From positions 1-8,021 of the forward strand of contig QNZW01000227.1 of the NCBI GenBank assembly GCA_003978375.1: a stretch of DNA of 8,021 bases. Reading direction: 5' to 3'. Positions 1-5,925 of this stretch are shown here, piece by piece. The translations under genes and the position numbers were made by a program. Source of the DNA: Sulfurovum sp. (GTDB taxonomy: Bacteria; Campylobacterota; Campylobacteria; Campylobacterales; Sulfurovaceae). Each line of letters opens with the position of its first letter. Position 1 is the first letter of the stretch. The notes below the pieces were generated by a model. The model was not told the DNA's origin. It did no database searches and worked only from the letters and a program-made list of their open reading frames with translations.

Positions 1-63
1 TGTTTTAGAGTTTTTTGGGTCAATATTATCAATAATAAGGTCATCTAAGTTATGGTCATTCAT
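1..63 (-). CDS. N-terminal fragment of a probable SPOR-type membrane protein (runs off the window)
   Basis: Only the first 21 codons are inside the window; they read MNDHNLDDLIIDNIDPKNSK and one more residue. The ATG at 63-61 has a clear GGAG ribosome-binding site 9 bases upstream and a TATAAT box further upstream. This short acidic start, placed directly after glyA and a DUF1882 gene, resembles the cytoplasmic N-terminus of the SPOR-domain single-pass proteins found at this position in other Campylobacterota (Cj0404-like). That identity rests on gene order and N-terminal flavour only: the expected membrane segment and SPOR domain lie outside the window. That a gene starts here is well supported; the product name is tentative. 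Confidence 0.55.
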   Translation of the reverse strand, partial: MNDHNLDDLIIDNIDPKNSKT

Positions 64-95
64 ACAGGAAGTCTCCAAAATATAATTTTAAATTC

Positions 96-101
96 ATTAT
101 A
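96..101 (-). promoter_or_regulatory. -10 box for the gene starting at 63
   Basis: A perfect TATAAT on the minus strand, preceded by TTATGT, lies just downstream of the DUF1882 stop codon. It would start transcription near position 89, giving a leader of about 25 bases before the ATG at 63. No good -35 hexamer is visible, which is normal for sigma-70 promoters in Campylobacterota. It suggests the SPOR-type gene can be transcribed separately from glyA. Confidence 0.5.
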
Positions 102-108
102 ACATAAG

Positions 109-624
109 TTAGATTTTTTTATAAGGTAATGTGACGATATTATAGGCATTAGGTAAGCTAAGAGAGGGTAAACATTTCCAATTTTTAACCATTTTTGACT
201 CTAATGCACAAGAGAGTTCTTGTAATTTGGCATCAGCATCTGCTAAAGAGAGATTATTTACAGCTATAAATACTTGTAAATATTCTACACTTTTGCCTTG
301 ATAGATTGTATAGTTGTCTATTTTGAGGGTTTTAAATAAATGCTTTATAAGATGGTAAAAACGTTGATACTCTTTACCTTTATACTCAATAAGCAAATAA
401 TTGGTATGATTGTTTTCTAAAAGAGGCAGTGCAATGGTATATTGTTTGCGAAGGTGTTGTGTCAATAATACATCTGTCAGTGGCTCATTAATACGTTCAA
501 ATTTTGCATAAAAAGTACGATTGTTAAATGAAATTTGTTCAACAATCGTAGGTCGTTTAATATAATAGTAATTACTAAAAAGTTCTAAATCAAAAATTTT
601 CAATTTAATAAATAGACTTCTCAT
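109..624 (-). CDS. DUF1882 domain protein, function unknown
   Basis: A 171-residue soluble protein with no signal peptide or membrane segment. I recognise it as DUF1882, a family I know only from Campylobacterota, by the N-terminal YYYIKR (about residues 19-24), [10 protein letters not shown] (36-45) followed by PLT, and a C-terminal stretch ending in [10 protein letters not shown]. No biochemical function is established for the family as far as I know, so none is assigned. The ATG at 624-622 is chosen because it is the only ATG before the conserved region. A TTG at 645 and another at 603 are also in frame, and neither they nor the ATG has a good Shine-Dalgarno. The gene overlaps the 3' end of glyA by 20 bases, so it is probably translated by coupling to glyA and transcribed with it. 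Persistent adjacency to glyA is the only hint at a role. Confidence 0.85.
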   Translation of the reverse strand: MRSLFIKLKIFDLELFSNYYYIKRPTIVEQISFNNRTFYAKFERINEPLTDVLLTQHLRKQYTIALPLLENNHTNYLLIEYKGKEYQRFYHLIKHLFKTLKIDNYTIYQGKSVEYLQVFIAVNNLSLADADAKLQELSCALESKMVKNWKCLPSLSLPNAYNIVTLPYKKI

Positions 625-1855
625 ACATGACAAAGTTTTGGGCAAGTGCTTTCATCTCTTCTTTAATTTTCTGATGAAGTGCTACATCATTAATATTATC
701 AAGTACATCAGCAATTTTATTGGCAATGATTTCAAACTCTTTCTCTTTCATGCCTCGGCTTGTTAGTGCCGGAGACCCAATGCGAACACCAGAAGTAACA
801 AAAGGACTTCTTGTTTCTCCTGGCACAGTGTTTTTGTTGACAGTAATCCCTGCAGCACCAAGTGCTGCATCTGCATCTTTTCCTGAGAAATCTTTATCTA
901 AAAAGCTTACAAGGACTAGATGATTGTCTGTTCCACCAGAGACGACATTATATCCACGAGCGACAAGCACTTGGGCAAGTTTAGAAGCATTAGACTTGAC
1001 TTGCTTTGCATAGACTTTCCACTCATCTGAAAGGTTGTGTTTGAACCCTACAGCTTTGGCTGCAATCACATGCACAAGTGGTCCCCCTTGAAGTCCTGGA
1101 AAAATAGCAGAATTTATTTTTTTGGCAATCTCTTCATCATTGGTCATAATCATCCCACCACGAGGGCCAGCGAGGGTTTTATGCGTAGTGGTCGTGACGA
1201 CATCAGCATATGGGAAAGGGCTAGGGTGTTCACCTGCACAGACGAGTCCTGCAATGTGTGCGATATCAGCAAAAAGAAAAGCACCGACTGCATCAGCAAT
1301 CTCTCTAAATTTTTTAAAGTCAATCTCCCTTGCATACGCACTTGCCCCACATACGATAATTTTAGGTTGTACGATTTGGGCAATTTGCATCACTTTATCA
1401 TAATCTATACGGCCATCAAGCTCTACACCATAGGTAAAGGAAGAGTAGTTTTTGCCAGAGAAACTAGGTTTAGATCCATGCGTAAGATGACCTCCATGGC
1501 TTAAGTCCATTCCGAGTATTTTTTCTCCTGCTTTAAGAAGTGCAGCATAGACAGCACCATTGGCTTGAGAACCAGAATGTGGTTGTACATTGGCATACGT
1601 ACACTCAAAAAGTTCACAGGCTCTATCTATGGCCAATTGTTCTACTGTATCGGCATGTTCACATCCACCATAATAACGTTTATATGGGTAGCCCTCAGCG
1701 TATTTGTTTGTCAATACTGATCCCATTGCCTCCATTACAGAAGGAATAGTAAAATTCTCAGAAGCAATCATTTCTAAATGGTCAGTTTGTCTTTCTTTCT
1801 CTTTTTCAATCGCAGAAAATATCTCTGGATCAAACGTTTCTATTGCATAACTCAT
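605..1855 (-). CDS. glyA: Serine hydroxymethyltransferase
   Basis: A PLP enzyme that converts serine and tetrahydrofolate to glycine and 5,10-methylene-tetrahydrofolate in the cytoplasm, the main source of one-carbon units. The 416 residues match the usual bacterial length. Visible hallmarks are the [13 protein letters not shown] stretch (52-64), HSGSQAN (93-99) for PLP phosphate contacts, D197 and H200 in FLFADIAH, the Schiff-base lysine K226 in [14 protein letters not shown], and R358 in [14 protein letters not shown], which corresponds to the substrate-carboxylate arginine. All sit at a near-constant small offset from Escherichia coli numbering, so the enzyme should be active. The ATG follows an AAAGGA ribosome-binding site. 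A TATAAA box about 32 bases upstream gives it its own promoter, separate from the SpoU-type gene before it. The downstream DUF1882 gene overlaps its last codons. Confidence 0.98.
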   Translation of the reverse strand: MSYAIETFDPEIFSAIEKEKERQTDHLEMIASENFTIPSVMEAMGSVLTNKYAEGYPYKRYYGGCEHADTVEQLAIDRACELFECTYANVQPHSGSQANGAVYAALLKAGEKILGMDLSHGGHLTHGSKPSFSGKNYSSFTYGVELDGRIDYDKVMQIAQIVQPKIIVCGASAYAREIDFKKFREIADAVGAFLFADIAHIAGLVCAGEHPSPFPYADVVTTTTHKTLAGPRGGMIMTNDEEIAKKINSAIFPGLQGGPLVHVIAAKAVGFKHNLSDEWKVYAKQVKSNASKLAQVLVARGYNVVSGGTDNHLVLVSFLDKDFSGKDADAALGAAGITVNKNTVPGETRSPFVTSGVRIGSPALTSRGMKEKEFEIIANKIADVLDNINDVALHQKIKEEMKALAQNFVMYEKSIY

Positions 1856-1886
1856 GGGCTTCCTTTAGGGAATTTATTTATGTGTA

Positions 1887-1892
1887 TTTATA
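1887..1892 (-). promoter_or_regulatory. -10 box of the glyA promoter
   Basis: TATAAA on the minus strand, preceded by TTTGC and followed by TACAC. It predicts a start near position 1880 and a leader of about 25 bases containing the glyA ribosome-binding site. No consensus -35 box is seen. A 7-base perfect inverted repeat (1898-1920) covers the spacer and -35 area. Confidence 0.5.
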
Positions 1893-1897
1893 GCAAA

Positions 1898-1920
1898 TTT
1901 CATATAAAAGGATTATGAAA
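1898..1920. repeat. Inverted repeat overlapping the glyA promoter spacer and -35 area
   Basis: TTTCATA and TATGAAA form perfect 7-base arms separated by a 9-base AT-rich spacer. The placement immediately upstream of the glyA -10 box fits an operator for a dimeric repressor, but the arms are AT-rich and short, and such repeats arise by chance in DNA of this composition. No known operator consensus is recognised. Confidence 0.3.
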
Positions 1921-1951
1921 TCAGTATACAAAAAATTAAGATAGAGTGGTA

Positions 1952-2737
1952 CTATTTTTTTTCAGCATGTTTAAACTGATACATCATGATAGAAGCAGCT
2001 ACACCTACATTAAAACTTTTGACACCTTTTTGCATCTCAATGGTGACTACTTCATCACATAACTCTAATATTTCTTCTGAAAGTCCATAGCCCTCATGTC
2101 CCATAAGCAGTACCCATTTTTCTGTTATGTTGACAGAAGCTAAAGGCGTAGCATTTTCTGCAACTTCAGCTGCATAAATATGGTAACCATAGTGTTTTAA
2201 AGTGTTAATGGTCTCTTCAAGACTGGTATAAATATGGGTTTTAAGCATAGCAATATGTCCCATACTGACACGTAAAGCACGACGAGAATAGGGGTGTGGC
2301 CCATAACTAGGAAGCACATAAGAGTCTATACCAATCGCTGCAGCAGAACGGGCAATAGAACCTATATTTTGTGTTGAGCTTATTTCATCTAGCATCAAGA
2401 TGTGATTGCTAAGATCTTTTAGGGGTACTTCTTTTGGGCGTATGCCGTGCATCATCACATTATGGTGTATTTTGTGTCCTACGATGTTTTGCATTTGTGT
2501 TTTACTAGCCACATAAAAAGTGGCATCTTTGATTGTTTTTAAAAGTGTCGTATGTGCATCATAATATGATTGTGTTGCCAAAATACTACACACCTTTATG
2601 TTTTCTTCAAGTAAAAGATTGACTACTTTAGGGCTGTCTGCAACAAAGCTACCATCTTCTTTAAAAGCGTGTTCTCTAAATTGATGATATATCTGTAAGT
2701 TGGGAGCGTAAATATCTGTGATATGTATAAAATTCAT
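1952..2737 (-). CDS. SpoU/TrmH-family RNA 2'-O-methyltransferase
   Basis: A SPOUT-class enzyme expected to transfer a methyl group from S-adenosylmethionine to a ribose 2'-OH of rRNA or tRNA. The N-terminal part (about 1-100) resembles the substrate-binding domain of these enzymes. The C-terminal catalytic domain shows all three SpoU motifs: motif 1 around STQNIGSIARSAAAIG (121-136, with N124 and R130), motif 2 VLLMGHEGYGLSEEIL (209-224), and motif 3 ending KSFNVGVAASIMMYQ (240-254, with S241 and N243). These make the knotted SAM site and the dimer look intact. The target nucleotide cannot be read from the sequence, so no symbol is given. At 261 residues it has the normal family length. The ATG at 2737 has no Shine-Dalgarno, but a 9-codon leader ORF with a strong one ends across this ATG (2734-2763). 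It is divergent from rpmH. Confidence 0.92.
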   Translation of the reverse strand: MNFIHITDIYAPNLQIYHQFREHAFKEDGSFVADSPKVVNLLLEENIKVCSILATQSYYDAHTTLLKTIKDATFYVASKTQMQNIVGHKIHHNVMMHGIRPKEVPLKDLSNHILMLDEISSTQNIGSIARSAAAIGIDSYVLPSYGPHPYSRRALRVSMGHIAMLKTHIYTSLEETINTLKHYGYHIYAAEVAENATPLASVNITEKWVLLMGHEGYGLSEEILELCDEVVTIEMQKGVKSFNVGVAASIMMYQFKHAEKK

Positions 2738-2763
2738 AGGGTATTGTACAATAAGTTTATCAC
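2734..2763 (-). other. Possible 9-codon leader ORF coupled to the SpoU-type gene
   Basis: On the minus strand a GTG at 2763 is preceded by AAAGGA with a 6-base gap, the best ribosome-binding site in this upstream region. The frame encodes V-I-N-L-L-Y-N-T-L (first residue fMet if used) and stops at TGA, which overlaps the methyltransferase ATG as ATGA. The methyltransferase has no ribosome-binding site of its own, so ribosomes finishing this mini-ORF could reinitiate on it. There is no peptide-level evidence. An alternative is that the methyltransferase mRNA is leaderless or very short-leadered. Confidence 0.35.
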
Positions 2764-2840
2764 TTATTTTCCTTTAGTTTGAAACACAAGCAAAACCAAA
2801 GTAGTGTTTAAAAAACAGTGTATTTTAAGGGCATTTAGTG

Positions 2841-2846
2841 TAAAAT
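2841..2846 (+). promoter_or_regulatory. -10 box of the rpmH operon promoter
   Basis: TAAAAT preceded by TTTAGTG, with T-rich sequence upstream, lies about 58 bases before the rpmH ATG. Transcription would begin near 2853 (after CGCGTC) and give a leader of about 50 bases. This is the only convincing promoter before rpmH and probably drives rpmH-rnpA and at least part of the genes after them. Confidence 0.5.
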
Positions 2847-2861
2847 CGCGTCTAAATATGC

Positions 2862-2874
2862 CTCATTGAATGAG
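2862..2874. repeat. Short palindrome in the rpmH leader
   Basis: CTCATT-G-AATGAG is a perfect palindrome of 6-base arms around one base, about 30 bases before the rpmH start codon and inside the predicted 5' leader. It could fold as a 4-pair stem with a 5-base loop in RNA or bind a dimeric protein in DNA. It is short, and chance occurrence is quite possible. Confidence 0.2.
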
Positions 2875-2903
2875 AGCAAAATTATTTCAAGGATAATGTA
2901 CAT

Positions 2904-3038
2904 ATGAAAAGAACATACCAACCCCACAATACACCAAGAAAGAGAACGCACGGATTTAGAACAAGAATGAAAACTAAAAATGGTAGAAAAGTGATTGCTG
3001 CAAGAAGAGCAAAAGGTAGAAAAAGACTAGCAGTTTAA
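2904..3038 (+). CDS. rpmH: 50S ribosomal protein L34
   Basis: A 44-residue, strongly basic protein beginning [20 protein letters not shown] and ending [12 protein letters not shown], with the [10 protein letters not shown] segment between. This is the essentially universal L34 sequence and length. It binds 23S rRNA in the large subunit. The ATG follows AAGGA with a 10-base gap. It is first in the plus-strand operon; rnpA starts about 20 bases after its stop, the usual bacterial pairing of L34 with the RNase P protein. Confidence 0.98.
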   Translation: MKRTYQPHNTPRKRTHGFRTRMKTKNGRKVIAARRAKGRKRLAV

Positions 3039-3047
3039 ATCTTGGGT

Positions 3048-3051
3048 GGAG
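3048..3051 (+). promoter_or_regulatory. Ribosome-binding site that supports a non-ATG start of rnpA
   Basis: GGAG sits 7 bases before ATT at 3059 and 10 bases before ATT at 3062, both in the rnpA frame. It is the only Shine-Dalgarno-like sequence between rpmH and the rnpA coding region. An out-of-frame TTG at 3063 lies 11 bases from it but reaches a stop after three codons. Confidence 0.5.
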
Positions 3052-3058
3052 TGGTAAG

Positions 3059-3400
3059 ATTATTGGCAAAATAAAACATTTTACAAGAATTAAAACCACT
3101 AAAGAGTTTAATGGTATTTACAAAAATACTTCAAAGACGTGGCATACACCTTACTTTGTCCTTTTTTATCAAAAAAATGACACACATAAAGTAGGGTTTG
3201 TTGCCTCAAAAAAAATAGGAAATGCTGTACATAGAAATAGAGCTAAGCGTCTGCTTAAAGCACATTTTATTGAAAATCTAGAGTTTATCTCTTCAGGATC
3301 TTATGTTTTGGTTGCAAAACCTGAGCTTTTAACACAAAGCTATGTAGAGACCAAAAAGTCATATCTTCATGCACTCAAAAAGTGTACAGCATTAAGATAA
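3059..3400 (+). CDS. rnpA: Ribonuclease P protein component, apparent ATT start
   Basis: The basic protein subunit of RNase P, which binds the catalytic RNA and helps remove tRNA 5' leaders. The frame encodes a 113-residue protein (112 from the second ATT), the normal length, with the family layout: an N-terminal KTTKEFNGIYK segment, WHTPYFVLFY, then the signature KKIGNAVHRNRAKRLLK with the RNR triplet near residues 59-61, and an S-Y-V-L-V-A-K strand. The frame is open from 3020, just after an in-frame TAG at 3017, but has no ATG, GTG or TTG until a TTG past the signature motif. ATT at 3059 or 3062 is the best start because GGAG precedes it. The alternative is one missing A in the AAAA at 3068-3071, which would put the TTG at 3063 in frame. 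Coding identity is firm; the start is not. Confidence 0.9.
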   Translation: MIGKIKHFTRIKTTKEFNGIYKNTSKTWHTPYFVLFYQKNDTHKVGFVASKKIGNAVHRNRAKRLLKAHFIENLEFISSGSYVLVAKPELLTQSYVETKKSYLHALKKCTALR

Positions 3401-3417
3401 TTTAACACAGATAACAC

Positions 3418-3423
3418 TATACT
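3418..3423 (+). promoter_or_regulatory. Possible internal -10 box before yidC
   Basis: TATACT in the 59-base gap between rnpA and yidC resembles a -10 hexamer and would start transcription near 3430, leaving about 30 bases before the yidC start. There is no matching -35 box. It may let yidC be transcribed independently of rpmH-rnpA, but AT-rich DNA gives many such matches. Confidence 0.25.
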
Positions 3424-3459
3424 AGCAACACATAAGCAAATATAGATAAAGGTAAAATT

Positions 3460-5070
3460 TTGGAACAACAAGATTTAAATAAACGATTACTCCTTGCTCT
3501 TGTACTTTCTTTTTTTGTATTTATGGGATATGCATATTTTTTCCCAGCTGCAAAGCCTACACAAAAGACAGAACAAAAAACTGCGAATACTACAACGCCT
3601 CAAATACCCAAGGCGTCTACTGTAGCTAATCAAACAAATGCAGCACCTGTAGTCGCATCGAAAAAGGTACAAAATAGTGCACCTATAGAAGACAAAAGTG
3701 CACTATTAGCAACGATAAAATCTAAAAATTTCACGATGCGTATTGATACATATGGACGTATTGCACAGATGGAGCTTTTAGAAAAAAAATATCAAGATAA
3801 AGAGGGACATACCCTTAAAATATTGGGTGCAGGACAAGTAAAACCACTAGAGGTAAGATTTTCAGATGCCAAACTTAATGATGAGGCATTTAAAATACCT
3901 TACATCAACAATGGTAGCAGTGAGATAGATATCAGTAATGGTGCACAGAGTTTGACATTGACACAAACCCTTTCAAGCACAACCTTAACAAAAACGATTA
4001 CAGTGAAACCTACAGGAGAGTATACTGTAACGATTAGTTCATCAAACCCAAAACAATTTTTTGTTACACCAGGACATAGACCTATGGCAGATACTTCTAT
4101 GTACATGTTGGTGCGTGGCGCATTGGTAAAAAATGCTGATAATATCATAACAACTATTGAAGACGGCAAAGCAACAGGAGACGAAAAATTCCTTCATGCC
4201 AAAATTGCCTCAGCATTTGATAGATATGTTGCATCTATGTTTTTCGATTTTAACCAAAGTGGATTGGATGTTTCTATTTTAAAAGAGAGTAATGGTGATC
4301 CATTAATTTTTGTACAAGGAAATTCTACATTAAATTTACACGCATATGTAGGACCCAAAGAGTATAAAGTTTTAGAAGCAATTAACCCTGAGCTTACAGA
4401 TGCGATAGAGTTTGGTTGGTTCTCTTTTTTAGCTAAACCTTTTTATAAAGTGCTTTTATGGATAGAACATTATATTGGCAACTGGGGATGGGCGATTATT
4501 TTGTTCACTCTTTTAGTCAAATTTACGCTTTTCCCACTTTCATATAAAGGGATGATGTCTATGCAAAAAATGAAAGATTTGGCACCAAAAATGAAAGAGA
4601 TGAAAGAAAAATATAAAGATGATCCAGCAAAAATGAATGCACAGATGATGGAAATGTATAAGAAACATGGTGCAAACCCTATGGGTGGTTGTTTGCCAAT
4701 GATACTCCAAATTCCTGTTTTCTTTGCACTATATCGTGTACTCTTAAATGCAGATGAGCTTCAAGGTGCACCATGGATACTGTGGATTGAAAATCTTGCA
4801 GTAATGGATCCATATTATGTTTTACCTATTTTAATGGGTGCTTCTATGTGGTTCCAGCAACGCATTACTCCCTCTAATTTTACAGACCCAATGCAGGAAA
4901 AAATCTTTAAATGGTTCCCTGTACTTATGACAGTATTTTTTGTATATTTTCCTGCAGGTCTTGTCTTGTATTGGTTGGTCAACAATCTATTTACCATAGG
5001 GCAACAATATTTTATTAATAAAATGTATGCAAAACACAAAGCGATGGGAAGTGTGTCAAATAAAAAATAA
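3460..5070 (+). CDS. yidC: Membrane protein insertase YidC (Oxa1 family)
   Basis: Inserts and folds inner-membrane proteins, alone or with the Sec translocon. The 536 residues have the Gram-negative YidC layout: an N-terminal membrane anchor (about 9-28), an S/T/A/K-rich linker (31-75), a large periplasmic domain (about 80-315), then the conserved 60KD_IMP core. In the core are a membrane segment near 343-362, the charged cytoplasmic hairpin (about 367-402), NPMGGCLPMILQIPVFFALY (406-425), DPYYVLPILMGASMWFQQ (450-467) and the final PAGLVLYWLVNNLFTI segment (498-513). K354 occupies the place of the groove arginine (R366 in Escherichia coli). The start is a TTG behind AAAGG with a 7-base gap; no ATG occurs before the membrane anchor. 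jag follows closely, as in most bacteria, while yidD is absent from the space before it. Confidence 0.98.
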   Translation: MEQQDLNKRLLLALVLSFFVFMGYAYFFPAAKPTQKTEQKTANTTTPQIPKASTVANQTNAAPVVASKKVQNSAPIEDKSALLATIKSKNFTMRIDTYGRIAQMELLEKKYQDKEGHTLKILGAGQVKPLEVRFSDAKLNDEAFKIPYINNGSSEIDISNGAQSLTLTQTLSSTTLTKTITVKPTGEYTVTISSSNPKQFFVTPGHRPMADTSMYMLVRGALVKNADNIITTIEDGKATGDEKFLHAKIASAFDRYVASMFFDFNQSGLDVSILKESNGDPLIFVQGNSTLNLHAYVGPKEYKVLEAINPELTDAIEFGWFSFLAKPFYKVLLWIEHYIGNWGWAIILFTLLVKFTLFPLSYKGMMSMQKMKDLAPKMKEMKEKYKDDPAKMNAQMMEMYKKHGANPMGGCLPMILQIPVFFALYRVLLNADELQGAPWILWIENLAVMDPYYVLPILMGASMWFQQRITPSNFTDPMQEKIFKWFPVLMTVFFVYFPAGLVLYWLVNNLFTIGQQYFINKMYAKHKAMGSVSNKK

Positions 5071-5082
5071 AGGATAATTAAT

Positions 5083-5925
5083 ATGATAAAGGTCGAAGCA
5101 CCGACGTTAGAAGAGGCTTATCAAAAAGCCGCTTTGGCGTTAGAATGTTCTATTTCTGAACTTCAATGTGAAGTTGTGCAGCACCCAACAAAAGGAATTT
5201 TAGGTTTTTTACACAAAAATGCTATTATAGTAGCAACAAAAAAAATAACAGAAGAGACATCTGTGTCTTCTGTTTCTAAAGAACTAAATAAAGAGGAAGT
5301 GGCGAATGAAATAATCGCTACAGTCAAAGATAATCTACTTGAAAATAAAAAAATAAAAGTAGAAAAAGATCATGAGATTATCGTCAAAGATGAGATTGTT
5401 GAAAGTTTTTTTGAAGAAAAAACAGAATATGAAGATGACATAGAAGAGGGAGTCTCTTATGATGAATTGGCAAAAAAAATAGAAGATGAAATAAAAGAGT
5501 TATTTTCTCATGCGTGTTTTGATCTTGATGTCATTGAGGTTGATGTGATAGACAATAGAGCATACATTTTTATTGATGGAGAAGACGCAGCTTTGCTTAT
5601 TGGTAAAGAGGGGTATCGTTATAATGCACTCTCCTATATGCTCTTTAATTGGTTACATACAAAGTATCAACTGTTTATCAAGCTTGAAATCGCTGAATTT
5701 TTTACCAGCCAAGAAAAGATGATTAAAGCTTATATTAAACCTGTGATTGAAACCATAGAAAAAACAGGATATGCAAAAACACGTTTTCTTGATGGGATAT
5801 TAGTACAGATTGCTTTAGAGCAATTGCGTGAACGTTTCCCTAACAAATATGTGGCAGTAAAAACAAGTAAAGATGGTAAAAAATTTGTTGTAATTAACGA
5901 TTTTAATACTAAGTTTGATGGATAA
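5083..5925 (+). CDS. jag: Jag/KhpB-type KH RNA-binding protein
   Basis: A 280-residue cytoplasmic RNA-binding protein. It has a Jag_N domain (about 1-52, with the KGILGFL turn at 37-43), a long acidic Glu/Lys linker (about 55-140), a KH domain (about 150-206) with the GKEG loop at 174-177, and an R3H-like C-terminal region (about 212-270). The Jag family works with KhpA in small-RNA binding and envelope or division control in Firmicutes; its role in this phylum is less clear. The C-terminal region keeps the fold-like ILVQIALEQLRERFP pattern but lacks the Arg-x3-His pair that names R3H, with Gly and Gln at those positions. The ATG follows AGGA with an 8-base gap, and the site directly abuts the yidC stop, implying co-transcription. 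mnmE overlaps its end. Confidence 0.94.
   Translation: MIKVEAPTLEEAYQKAALALECSISELQCEVVQHPTKGILGFLHKNAIIVATKKITEETSVSSVSKELNKEEVANEIIATVKDNLLENKKIKVEKDHEIIVKDEIVESFFEEKTEYEDDIEEGVSYDELAKKIEDEIKELFSHACFDLDVIEVDVIDNRAYIFIDGEDAALLIGKEGYRYNALSYMLFNWLHTKYQLFIKLEIAEFFTSQEKMIKAYIKPVIETIEKTGYAKTRFLDGILVQIALEQLRERFPNKYVAVKTSKDGKKFVVINDFNTKFDG

Noticed and set aside
625..645. A TTG start at 645 for the DUF1882 gene, adding 7 residues
   Set aside because: It lies deeper in glyA, has no Shine-Dalgarno, and the added residues are not part of the conserved domain. The ATG at 624 is preferred.
1037..1504. A 155-codon open frame on the plus strand inside glyA
   Set aside because: It is antisense to a fully conserved GlyA coding region, and its product has no recognisable features. 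The same applies to the shorter plus-strand frames at 720-923, 1122-1403 and 1540-1749.
1856..1951. A rho-independent terminator between the SpoU-type gene and glyA
   Set aside because: There is a T run after the methyltransferase stop on the minus strand but no GC-rich stem before it, and the inverted repeat nearby has no following T tract in the right place.
2896..2907. A three-codon ATG-TAC-ATA-TGA frame overlapping the rpmH start
   Set aside because: It is only 3 bases from the AAGGA and too short to argue for. It is most likely chance in AT-rich leader sequence.
3015..3062. A -1 frameshift from rpmH into the rnpA frame as the way rnpA is translated
   Set aside because: rnpA is in the -1 frame and open from 3020, but the A-AAA-AGA at 3020-3026 is not a proper slippery heptamer (the second tRNA would mispair). 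No stem or pseudoknot is evident, and L34 ends normally at 3036. ATT initiation with GGAG is simpler.
3900..4169. Minus-strand open frames inside yidC (also 3487-3672 and 4815-5039) and inside mnmE (6229-6447, 6643-6861)
   Set aside because: They mirror conserved coding sequence on the opposite strand, and their translations look like reverse-complement artefacts.
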